Assembly (NCBI GenBank): GCA_025354065.1
Contig: JANXNM010000258.1
Coordinates: 1-19,783 of the forward strand
DNA length: 19,783 bases
Reading direction: 5' to 3'
Origin: Synechococcales cyanobacterium 340R_concoct_173_sub
GTDB taxonomy: Bacteria; Cyanobacteriota; Cyanobacteriia; Leptolyngbyales; Leptolyngbyaceae
Part shown: one piece after another, positions 7,685 through 14,222 of the stretch
Layout: every line of letters starts with the position of its first letter
Numbering within the stretch: the first letter of the stretch is position 1
The notes under the pieces: model-generated
Database searches by the model: none
What the model was told of the DNA's origin: nothing
What the model saw: the letters and a program-made list of their open reading frames with translations, nothing else
Position numbers and translations under genes: made by a program

Positions 7685-8014
7685 ATGGATAATCGTACTG
7701 AGCAAAATAGTTACGACTTGCACATTACTCCAGCCGAAGTCGCAGCCCGCATGGAACGAGAAGGTACAGAGTATAAACATATTCCCGAACATGAAGTAAA
7801 TCCTGACCGTAAACCACAGGCTGGTAGTAGTAGTACAGAAGGCGTGACTGTTGATGGGGAAGGCTTGCTAAATAATTACGCGATTGAGCCAGAAATATAC
7901 TATGACGTTCCTGGCGATCGGACAGCAATCCTAGAAAAAGAGCATGAGATGATGGAAAAAGAACATGAGATCGCAGAAAAAGAATTGCAGCAGAGCCACG
8001 AAGAAGAAGAGTAG
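7685..8014 (+). CDS. small acidic hypothetical protein, 109 residues
   Basis: I do not recognise a named family. The N-terminal half begins MDNRTEQNSYDLHITPAEVA and contains a short Ser-rich break (AGSSSTEG, residues 46-53). The middle has a GLLNNYAIEPEIYYDVPGDR segment, which looks like the only part with a chance of a fixed fold. The C-terminus is a highly charged helix with repeating units ILEKEHE, MMEKEHE and IAEKELQ, likely a short coiled coil, ending in EEEE. There is no signal peptide and no membrane segment. AGGA at 7671-7674 lies upstream of the ATG at 7685 and supports the start. It converges with the ImmA/IrrE-like gene and is divergent from the amylase, so it is probably a single-gene unit. 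Coding bias and a good ribosome site make it a likely real gene. Confidence 0.75.
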   Translation: MDNRTEQNSYDLHITPAEVAARMEREGTEYKHIPEHEVNPDRKPQAGSSSTEGVTVDGEGLLNNYAIEPEIYYDVPGDRTAILEKEHEMMEKEHEIAEKELQQSHEEEE

Positions 8015-8031
8015 GAGGACTAGAAACACAG

Positions 8032-8083
8032 CACTATTGTCAAATATTAAATTGTCAAATACGCAATAATGACAATAGTGTCA
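8032..8083. repeat. inverted repeats between convergent genes, including TGACA-N4-TGTCA
   Basis: A perfect 11-bp inverted repeat, CACTATTGTCA (8032-8042) and TGACAATAGTG (8070-8080), encloses a 27-bp loop that holds another ATTGTCA (8051-8057). The right arm overlaps a second palindrome, ATGACA-ATAG-TGTCAT (8069-8084). No T-run follows on either strand, so a classical Rho-independent terminator is not clear. The palindrome lies within the last codons of the ImmA/IrrE-like gene, and the same TGACA-N4-TGTCA form recurs at 9150-9163. It may be a protein-binding site, a transcript-end structure, or both. Confidence 0.6.
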
Positions 8084-8963
8084 TCCTAAAACATTGAAGC
8101 GTGGAAGTGTTTCCATGTCGTGCGGCCCCCATTCCTAGAGACTGCGATCGTACCCATTTCAAGCCCGATCGCAACGGCAACTGGACCTGAGTGTGTTGCA
8201 ACGACTGGAGGCGCTGAATGTCTAATGGCCAATCTGTCACCTGCAATCCCTTAATCAATCGTCCCTCACTCCAAGCCTCACTCACCACCGACCATTCCAA
8301 TTGCCAACCCTGGTTGCTTTGCCGATTATTTTCCCGATTGTTGGGTAATGACTTCCAAAAGGAAACAGCATAGTCACCAGAAGTCAATTCCACCATCCGA
8401 ATTAATGTCGCAATCAATGACGTATGGTAAATACGCGATAACGATCGGGCTGTTTCCATAGATGTGCCCAAGTGTTTAATATGCGATCGAAACAATGACT
8501 TCGGCATCAACAACTCCGCCGCACCCGCATCACAAAGTTTCTCCTTTCGCGCCTCGTCCCAAGTCGGCAAATTCAACTCCTGCGCCACATCTGCCTGAGC
8601 ATCAAATAACAATTCCATTAGTTCATGACCCTCTGTAAATCGCTGACGGACAACAGGATCGCCCTCCCGAATCAAAATCATTCCCGTTGAACTATTGAGC
8701 AAAATCCCCTGCTGATCTTCCAACGGCACCCGCAATGGAATCGGCATTCCAAACGCTGCATAAATCTTTGTGAAATCAACTGGAGGACGACAATTTAACC
8801 TCGCAGACTCCCGTAAAAAATCAACATAATGGAATACATCCGCTTCCGTTTGTAATGATCCATAGCGATTTAGAAACGCATATCCTGGATGCTGATAGTC
8901 ACAAGGTAAGGGGGACGTATGGGGCAAAATATGGGGCACTGATTGACGAAAAGATTTGCCCAC
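8055..8963 (-). CDS. ImmA/IrrE-family metallopeptidase-like protein with HExxE variant motif
   Basis: This 302-residue protein has the ImmA/IrrE (DUF955-type) core. A strand GMILIRE is followed by RQRFTEGHELMELLF (107-119), then CDAGAAELLMP (144-154), corresponding to the family's FAAELLMP helix. The family usually has HExxH; here it reads H113-E114-L-M-E117, so the second His ligand is Glu. Such proteins cleave repressors in mobile elements or in stress responses, but no XRE repressor or helix-turn-helix gene lies next to it. The C-terminal 110 residues are not recognised and may be a sensor or partner domain. The start is GTG at 8961-8963, supported by GAGG 7 nt upstream; no suitable ATG exists before residue 73. 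It may be active with altered metal binding, or inactive. Confidence 0.8.
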   Translation of the reverse strand: MGKSFRQSVPHILPHTSPLPCDYQHPGYAFLNRYGSLQTEADVFHYVDFLRESARLNCRPPVDFTKIYAAFGMPIPLRVPLEDQQGILLNSSTGMILIREGDPVVRQRFTEGHELMELLFDAQADVAQELNLPTWDEARKEKLCDAGAAELLMPKSLFRSHIKHLGTSMETARSLSRIYHTSLIATLIRMVELTSGDYAVSFWKSLPNNRENNRQSNQGWQLEWSVVSEAWSEGRLIKGLQVTDWPLDIQRLQSLQHTQVQLPLRSGLKWVRSQSLGMGAARHGNTSTLQCFRMTLLSLLRI

Positions 8964-9149
8964 AAATACACCTCAGAATCGAATGATAAATATGATTTTT
9001 TAAAGGCCAAAACTCGCAACCTGCAGTACTTCTATCATAAACTTAATACCCTCAAATCTCCCTTTAAATCTCCTACTTCCGCTATAGTAAAACATAGTCT
9101 GTTGAATATGATTAGACTCTATCTCAATGTCTACTTGAATGCCCACCAT

Positions 9150-9163
9150 TGACAGTATTGTCA
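9150..9163. promoter_or_regulatory. palindrome TGACA-N4-TGTCA just upstream of chaN-like start
   Basis: TGACAGTATTGTCA is a perfect 5+5 palindrome with a 4-bp centre. It ends 12 bp before the proposed ATG (9176), where a bound protein would block initiation or ribosome access. The same half-sites and spacing occur at 8070-8083. The regulator is not identifiable. The overlapping TTGACA looks like a -35 box but is too near the start codon to drive this gene. Confidence 0.4.
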
Positions 9164-9175
9164 GCCCCCTTTTGG

Positions 9176-10087
9176 ATGAATCTTTTTAAAACAACGATCG
9201 CCCTTTCTCTCAGCCTCTGTTTAATCCTAAGTTCCTCCGCCTGGGCCGCAGAATCTACAATCACCACAGCCCACGGCACCCCATTGGATCGAACCCTCGT
9301 AATCAATAGACTCATCGACCAAAACATCATCTACCTAGGCGAAACTCACGACAGCAGCGCCGATCATCAAATCCAATTGGAAATACTACAAGAACTCCAT
9401 AAGCGTCGGCCTAACTTATCAATCGCCCTCGAACAATTCCAGCGCCCCTATCAACGTGTTCTTGATGACTACCAACAAGGCAAACTCACCGAAGCCCAAC
9501 TCGTCACAAACAGCGAATATGAAACCCGCTGGGGATTTCCTTGGTCCCTATATGAACCCTTGCTCCAATTTGCAAAAACCAATAATCTCCCCTTAATCGC
9601 GCTCAATACTCCCACCGAAGTAACTCGCAAAGTTGGCCGTCAAGGATTAGAGAGTTTGACCTTCGCCGATCGTCGCTTCATTCCCGCGCCTTCCACTATT
9701 CAAGTTGGACCCGAAGCCTACCGCGATCGGATTCAAAAAATCTACACCGAAATGCACCCATCCAAAAGCACCACTCCAAATGGCACCCATTTAAACAAGA
9801 GCCAACGCTTTACCCGATTTTTTGAAGCGCAAGTATTATGGGACGAAACCATGGCCGAGCGCATTGCCCAAGCCGTTCAGCAAAATCCCGATCGCCTGAT
9901 CGTTGTTCTCGTCGGTCAAGGTCATCTGTTTTACCACGATGGCATCCCCAATCGAGTTACACGACGTTTGAAAAACAAATCGATTAAACAAACGACCATT
10001 CTGCTAAATCCCGATCTCAATGGACCACCGCTTGAACCTACTACCAAGCAACCGATCGGAGATATTCTCTGGAACGCCAAACTCTAA
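9176..10087 (+). CDS. exported ChaN-family (haem/iron-related) protein
   Basis: This is a ChaN/DUF399 protein of about 303 residues. The family includes lipoproteins and exported proteins that bind haem or act in iron handling. Visible motifs are IYLGETHDSSADHQIQLEIL, IALEQFQRPYQ and, near the end, LVGQGHLFYHDGIPNRV; these carry the conserved GETH, ALEQF and GxGH signatures. The ATG at 9176 begins MNLFKTTIALSLSLCL and runs to SAWA|AES, a clean signal peptide with an AxA-type signal peptidase I site. No lipobox is present, so it is probably soluble in the periplasm or lumen. An upstream TTG at 9149 is in frame but would bury the signal peptide. It is divergent from the ImmA/IrrE-like gene and convergent with pgsA. 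The substrate is not determined. Confidence 0.88.
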   Translation: MNLFKTTIALSLSLCLILSSSAWAAESTITTAHGTPLDRTLVINRLIDQNIIYLGETHDSSADHQIQLEILQELHKRRPNLSIALEQFQRPYQRVLDDYQQGKLTEAQLVTNSEYETRWGFPWSLYEPLLQFAKTNNLPLIALNTPTEVTRKVGRQGLESLTFADRRFIPAPSTIQVGPEAYRDRIQKIYTEMHPSKSTTPNGTHLNKSQRFTRFFEAQVLWDETMAERIAQAVQQNPDRLIVVLVGQGHLFYHDGIPNRVTRRLKNKSIKQTTILLNPDLNGPPLEPTTKQPIGDILWNAKL

Positions 10088-10091
10088 ATTC

Positions 10092-10133
10092 TATGAGCTA
10101 GACACTATGGACTAAACATTATGAACTAAACAC
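10092..10133. repeat. three imperfect 14-bp tandem repeats at gene ends
   Basis: Units TATGAGCTAGACAC, TATGGACTAAACAT and TATGAACTAAACAC follow head to tail, and a partial fourth begins TACGAGCT at 10134. The array spans the 38-bp gap between the chaN-like and pgsA stop codons and covers the pgsA stop itself. It is probably a product of replication slippage. Confidence 0.6.
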
Positions 10134-10677
10134 TACGAGCTTTAGGCGGAAACAAATAAATCGCCCCAGACACCCAAGTCATTACCACCGAAACCCAAAA
10201 TATCACAATCCCAAAACGAGGATTCGGCAATGGCGCTATTAAAAGAGCGATCGCCAAAATCTGTACAACCGTCTTTACCTTTCCAGCCAAATTCGCACCC
10301 GGCACAGCACCAGTCTGCATTGAGGGACTTACCCGCCAGCCTGCTATAGTCAATTCCCGCGCCAAAATCAAAAACACGCCCCAAGCCGGAATCTGGCCCA
10401 ACTCCACCAACGATATTAACGGAGCCAACACCAGCAACTTATCCACCAACGGATCCAAAAACTTGCCCAACTCCGTCACCTGATTTAATCGCCGCGCCAA
10501 ATAACCATCCAGCCAATCCGTCCCTGCCACCACCAAAAAAACACCCACCAAAATCCATCGAGTTTGTATGCTTAGTGGCTCTGTGTTTGATGTCTGTAAT
10601 CCATAAAGTAAAATAGGCACACCCAATAGACGAGAAATCGTAATCCACGTCGGCAGATTAATTTTGGAGAAATTCAT
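10126..10677 (-). CDS. pgsA: CDP-diacylglycerol--glycerol-3-phosphate 3-phosphatidyltransferase
   Basis: This 183-residue inner-membrane enzyme makes phosphatidylglycerol phosphate from CDP-diacylglycerol and glycerol-3-phosphate. Phosphatidylglycerol is essential for cyanobacterial photosystems. The complete CDP-alcohol phosphotransferase motif is visible: D54-WL-DG-YL-AR, then G71 and D75PLVD79. The start MNFSKINLPTWITISRLLGVP is the standard PgsA N-terminus (LPTxITxxR), so I take the ATG at 10675-10677. The frame continues upstream to a TTG at 10740, but those 21 residues are not typical. About five transmembrane helices are expected. It follows the sugar transferase on the same strand after a likely terminator, so it probably has its own promoter in 10678-10760. 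Confidence 0.94.
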   Translation of the reverse strand: MNFSKINLPTWITISRLLGVPILLYGLQTSNTEPLSIQTRWILVGVFLVVAGTDWLDGYLARRLNQVTELGKFLDPLVDKLLVLAPLISLVELGQIPAWGVFLILARELTIAGWRVSPSMQTGAVPGANLAGKVKTVVQILAIALLIAPLPNPRFGIVIFWVSVVMTWVSGAIYLFPPKARSV

Positions 10678-10760
10678 AACTATATCTAAGGTCAGGATAT
10701 TAGGGACGATCGCCTCTATCCTCTCAACAATCTGTCCCAATAATCTATATCAGTGCGCAA

Positions 10761-10804
10761 AAAACGTAAAAAAAGGTCTCCCGAACTCATCAGGAAACCT
10801 TTTA
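10761..10804 (-). terminator. Rho-independent terminator of the sugar transferase gene
   Basis: On the minus strand, AAAAGGTTTCC (10793-10803) pairs with GGGAGACCTTTT (10771-10782) through a 10-nt loop. The stem continues directly into a run of T residues (from ACCTTTTTTT on to CGTTTTTT). It lies about 75 bp downstream of the sugar transferase stop codon and upstream of pgsA, so it should separate the two transcription units. Confidence 0.8.
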
Positions 10805-10876
10805 TCTTTATACAGTCATTAAACTCAGTTTACACACCAAAACTCAGTCACTTTCGTTAGTCACATAGCCATTAAC

Positions 10877-11650
10877 CTAACAAGCACCTTTCTTATTGAA
10901 AACAACCCAAACTGTTTTAAAGATGAGCTGCAAATCATAAAGAACAGACCATTTTGCTTGGTAGTCTAGGTCCATTTTTACAATGTCTTCAAAATCAGTC
11001 ACCGAAGAACGACCATTGGCTTGCCATTCACCCGTGATTCCAGGCTTCACTGTCAAACGTTCCCAGTGACTACGATCGTACTTTGCAACTTCATCTAAGC
11101 TTGGTGGACGCGTGCCTACTAAACTCATATCCCCCATCAGCACATTCCAGAATTGAGGAAACTCATCTAGGCTAGTTTTACGAAGGAACTTGCCGACCCG
11201 AGTAATACGAGGATCATCCTTAATTTTGAAGATATGACCAGATGCTTGATTTTGATCCTGTAAAGACTTTTTCAGACCATCAGCATTCTGAACCATAGAC
11301 CGAAATTTCCAAATGCGGAAGGTCCGACCTCGGACACCGCAACGAATCTGGCTGTAGAGAACAGGGCCAGGATTATCAAGCTGAACCGCGATCGCCAATG
11401 GTACAAACAAAGCCGACGTAACTGCCAACCCCACCAATGCCCCTACAACATCAACAGCCCGCTTGAGCTTGCTGTTTACCGATACGTGACGTGAATAAGC
11501 TTGAGCGTCGGCGATATTTGGGATGGTATTCAGACTTAGCGGAGTAGAAACCATATCATTAGCGCTTGGGATAGTACTCCATTCTTCAAGCGATCGAAGA
11601 ATAGAATGATTGGGTGGCTTGAGAGATTGCTTGGAAAGACTAATAGTCAT
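10877..11650 (-). CDS. polyprenyl-phosphate sugar-1-phosphate transferase (bacterial sugar transferase)
   Basis: This 257-residue protein belongs to the initiating glycosyl-phosphotransferases of exopolysaccharide or O-antigen synthesis. These put the first sugar phosphate on undecaprenyl phosphate at the membrane. It is a short form: an unstructured N-terminus (1-58), KRAVDVVGALVG (63-74) leading into one re-entrant membrane segment (to about 90), then the catalytic domain. Hallmarks are WKFRSM (114-119), DDPRITRVGKFLRKTSLDE (145-163), FPQFWNV and the MSLVGTRPP stretch (175-183), then KPGITGEWQ (202-210). The long four-helix N-terminal part of WcaJ/WbaP proteins is absent. The ATG at 11648-11650 has little Shine-Dalgarno support. 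It stands alone, not in a polysaccharide cluster, although the DUF6625 gene lies at the left end of the window. The sugar cannot be predicted. Confidence 0.92.
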   Translation of the reverse strand: MTISLSKQSLKPPNHSILRSLEEWSTIPSANDMVSTPLSLNTIPNIADAQAYSRHVSVNSKLKRAVDVVGALVGLAVTSALFVPLAIAVQLDNPGPVLYSQIRCGVRGRTFRIWKFRSMVQNADGLKKSLQDQNQASGHIFKIKDDPRITRVGKFLRKTSLDEFPQFWNVLMGDMSLVGTRPPSLDEVAKYDRSHWERLTVKPGITGEWQANGRSSVTDFEDIVKMDLDYQAKWSVLYDLQLIFKTVWVVFNKKGAC

Positions 11651-11976
11651 AGGTGGGTGCAGAGGTGAGGTGTGTTCAGATTGACTTATGGACTAATCCT
11701 AAGCGCCCTCCCCCTAGTACCCAAGTCTAAATCCGTGTTTTCGCGTAATCTTTAGATGTACTCGGGCTTTTATGAAGTTCATGTGGATTTCCCTCCTTCT
11801 AGACCACCTTTTTTAAAGACTTTTGAAACTGATCGGCCAGTAAAAGATAGCCTTTCTTCTTAGGCTAGATATTGTCTGCTTACTGAAAATATCTAGAAAC
11901 AAAAAATCCACCAAATCTTTTATAATCTGGCAGAAATCCAGGCTTGATGAAACTTAGGAGGCTTTTGGATATTGGA
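11651..11976. other. 326-bp intergenic region between two minus-strand genes
   Basis: I find no credible ORF here. A small inverted repeat TAGCCT-N8-AGGCTA lies at 11848-11867. The minus-strand promoter and leader of the sugar transferase should lie here, but no convincing -35/-10 pair stands out. There is no strong terminator after the coiled-coil gene, only weak CTGG/CCAG pairing near 11925-11942. Confidence 0.5.
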
Positions 11977-13245
11977 TTAAAGCGAAGGTACGTCGGCAAA
12001 AAGCTGATCGATTTCAGTCAGTGTTATGTCGTCTGAAGCGGGATCTAGTGAGATTTGCTCAAAGAATCCAAAAAGTGTATCCAGAGTGACCTTTCCAGCT
12101 CTGTTCGGCTCATTTTGAGGGAGTTGAGAGGGATTAAGTGGCTCATCTGACGAGTCCATGGTTCCGTAAGCTTGCTGAGGCCTAATCTCAGGACTTGACA
12201 TTAAGTCAGCAGGATCGAGTTCCTCTGTATGAATTCGAGGAGACAAGGAACGATCGGAACTTGAGTCTGCGCCAAACGCTTTAGAATCAGCTTTAAAATC
12301 AGCAAAGAAGGTGTCGATCGACTCAGGAGCCTCTCTTATCGGAGGCGGGGCAACCGTCGGGCGACTCGAAGATACCTTTATGTCCCTATCTATGGGGCTA
12401 TCTGTGCGGATATTTATCTGATAAAGGTCATCTAACTGATGAATAGTATTCGACGATAGGTCTGTGGGCCAATCTTGATTCTGATTAGCACTGGAAACTG
12501 CATTTAGCTCATTTACTGCATTTAGCTCATTTAATGAGGGTGAATCGGTGAGGGAAGATTTCGATCGATCGTCAGTGGTGGCAGCCATCATTTCGCGACC
12601 GACTTGTTGCGCTAAACGATTGACTAGAGTCGAGAATAGGACTTCACCTTGATAACCCAGATGATGCATCCGATCGAGTCCGGTATGCAGGGTTGTCTGG
12701 TAAACCTCAACATTTTTTTGCATCGACCCGAAGGCTAATTGCAAACTACTATCCATGCTGGTCAGCAGAAAATCTGTACGATCACGGATGGCTTGAAGAC
12801 GGGCTAGTTCGGTCTCGTCCATAGCAGCCAATTGAATAGCCGGATAGGGCTGAACAGGCAAATTTGTGGCTAAAGTTTGACGGTAAGTATTGCACTCAGA
12901 TTGAAGCTGAGCCTTTTGAAGCATAAGAGCTTGAATTTCCTCTTGAAGTACGGCACGATGATTTCCCAAAACCTCGACATCCGATCGTAAAGGCTGCATG
13001 ACATCTTGTCGAAGCTGTTGCAGTTCGGTGGCCATCTGAGTTGAATTTGGTGATAGCGGGGCGGCGGCTTGATTAACCGACTGGGGACGCTGTTGCATCA
13101 CTAAGAAGTTGCGGCATCGTTCAAGAAGCTGACGATGAATTGCATAACGGCTAAAAATTGTCCAAAATTGACGACTTCGCGTCTGACGTAGAACACGATC
13201 GATTTCGCTGATCATGGATTGAATATGATCGGTTTGGTAACTCAC
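11977..13245 (-). CDS. coiled-coil protein with acidic disordered tail, cyanobacterial, function unknown
   Basis: This 422-residue soluble protein has a conserved-looking N-terminus, IQSMISEIDRVLRQ, followed by RQLLERCRNFLV. A coiled coil comes next (about 75-127, LQQLRQDVMQPLRSDVEVL and following heptads). A second helical part (about 140-225) contains RTDFLLTSMDSSLQLAFGSM and LDRMHHLGYQGEVLFSTLVN. After residue 225 the chain is Ser/Asp/Pro-rich and probably disordered, ending with two short motifs, LDTLFGFFEQISLDP and LTEIDQLFADVPSL. I know this layout from unnamed proteins of Leptolyngbya-type cyanobacteria. The start is GTG 13243-13245, with AGGA 7 nt upstream (13253-13256); the next ATG is at codon 11. 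The 14 residues NELNAVNELNAVSS include a tandem duplication. A scaffold or motility/pilus role is conceivable but not shown. Confidence 0.8.
   Translation of the reverse strand: MSYQTDHIQSMISEIDRVLRQTRSRQFWTIFSRYAIHRQLLERCRNFLVMQQRPQSVNQAAAPLSPNSTQMATELQQLRQDVMQPLRSDVEVLGNHRAVLQEEIQALMLQKAQLQSECNTYRQTLATNLPVQPYPAIQLAAMDETELARLQAIRDRTDFLLTSMDSSLQLAFGSMQKNVEVYQTTLHTGLDRMHHLGYQGEVLFSTLVNRLAQQVGREMMAATTDDRSKSSLTDSPSLNELNAVNELNAVSSANQNQDWPTDLSSNTIHQLDDLYQINIRTDSPIDRDIKVSSSRPTVAPPPIREAPESIDTFFADFKADSKAFGADSSSDRSLSPRIHTEELDPADLMSSPEIRPQQAYGTMDSSDEPLNPSQLPQNEPNRAGKVTLDTLFGFFEQISLDPASDDITLTEIDQLFADVPSL
12497..12532. repeat. perfect 18-bp tandem duplication inside the coiled-coil gene
   Basis: ACTGCATTTAGCTCATTT occurs twice head to tail (12497-12514, 12515-12532). 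It encodes the repeated NELNAV hexapeptide in the disordered tail. Identical copies at the DNA level point to a recent duplication. Confidence 0.75.
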
Positions 13246-13372
13246 GATTCTGTCCTGAAGTATCGGGGGATCTGATGCAACATCACTATCGTGCCCTTAT
13301 ATTGAGACAAAATCGAGATATGAACTATTATTTTATTGGAAATAATTAATTTGCAGTATAACGAACAATATG

Positions 13373-13410
13373 TGAGTGCTTTATTATGAGTGCTTTATTA
13401 TGAATGCTTT
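13373..13410. repeat. 14-bp tandem repeat in the intergenic region before the Crp/Fnr gene
   Basis: TGAGTGCTTTATTA occurs at 13373-13386 and 13387-13400, and a partial third copy TGAATGCTTT ends at 13410. The array lies about 80 bp upstream of the crp-type ATG and within the divergent promoter region shared with the coiled-coil gene. It may change promoter spacing or carry binding half-sites. Confidence 0.7.
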
Positions 13411-13491
13411 CGTCATGATCTTTTGGAAATTTTCTTGAACTAAAGCGGGCATCAGGAGCTATACAATTTCAGTTGACTATTGGTGGTCTGG

Positions 13492-14190
13492 ATGGACGAT
13501 TTTTATTCGCGCGATGAACAGGCAGAGCAAGCCATTCGAGTATCTCCTTTTTTTGAGGGGCTGCCCATTGAAGCGGTCGATCAGGCGATCGCCCACATTG
13601 TGATGCGGAGTCATGCCGCAAACCAGGTAATTCTGCTAGAAAATGACTGGGGAAACTCGGTATATTTTATTTTGAATGGCTGGGTGAAGATTCGGACCTA
13701 TAACGTTGATGGAAAGGAGGTGACGCTCAATATCGTGGGTAAGGGCGAATTGTTTGGCGAGATGGCTGCCCTAGATGAAGCACCGCGATCGACGGATGTG
13801 ATTACCTTGACTCCGACGTTGATTTGCAATGTGCCGTCGCAAGATTTCGTTCAGCTCCTGACAACAGAACCCCAATCGGGCATTCGGCTGGCGAAGCAAA
13901 TGGCGCGACGACTACGGCAGGTGAACCGGAGATTGCGGTTGCGCGAGTCGGATAGTGTGGCTCGGGTGGCGGATGTGATTTTATTTTTGGCCGATGGACA
14001 AGGGATTAAGGTTGAAGGCGGCATTGAGGTGCCTAATTTACCCCATCGAGAGTTAAGTAGTTTGAGCGGGTTGGCACGGGAAACGGTAACGAGGGTGTTA
14101 AGTAAGTTAGAAAAAAAAGAATTGATTATTCGCGATCGGGATTTGATTCGGATTCCTGATTTGGAAGCGTTGGAAAAATTGATGTTGTAA
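13492..14190 (+). CDS. Crp/Fnr-family regulator, Sycrp1-like cAMP receptor protein
   Basis: This is a cAMP-sensing type transcription factor of 232 residues from the ATG at 13492. The cyclic-nucleotide-binding domain (about 15-125) carries NQVILLENDW, VYFILNGWVKIR and the phosphate-binding cassette FGEMAALDEAPRSTDV (residues 89-104) with the Glu and Arg-Ser that contact cAMP. A long dimer helix follows (about 127-150). The C-terminal winged helix has HRELSSLSGLARETVTRVLS (185-204), with the Arg-Glu-x-x-x-Arg recognition pattern. This resembles Synechocystis Sycrp1, which regulates motility genes, and not NtcA. The upstream TTG at 13480 would add four residues; ATG is preferred. The PiT permease follows after 32 bp, so they may be co-transcribed. 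Confidence 0.92.
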   Translation: MDDFYSRDEQAEQAIRVSPFFEGLPIEAVDQAIAHIVMRSHAANQVILLENDWGNSVYFILNGWVKIRTYNVDGKEVTLNIVGKGELFGEMAALDEAPRSTDVITLTPTLICNVPSQDFVQLLTTEPQSGIRLAKQMARRLRQVNRRLRLRESDSVARVADVILFLADGQGIKVEGGIEVPNLPHRELSSLSGLARETVTRVLSKLEKKELIIRDRDLIRIPDLEALEKLML

Positions 14191-14222
14191 TAGTCCAAGA
14201 ACTAAGTAATACCCAAAACCTA

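Noticed and set aside
9149..9154. TTGACA as a -35 box for the chaN-like gene
   Set aside because: A -10 at 16-18 bp would fall on the start codon at 9176; the hexamer is part of a palindrome.
10678..10740. Upstream TTG start for pgsA giving 204 residues
   Set aside because: The extra 21 residues precede the standard LPTxITxxR start and are not typical of the family.
10771..10803. CTGATGAG on the minus strand within a stem-loop, resembling a hammerhead ribozyme core
   Set aside because: The required GAAA strand and third stem are missing; the hairpin followed by a T-run is explained by a Rho-independent terminator.
13371..13400. TGTGA half-site before the Crp/Fnr gene as a possible cAMP-receptor autoregulation site
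   Set aside because: No TCACA partner at the 6-bp spacing, and the bases belong to a 14-bp tandem repeat.
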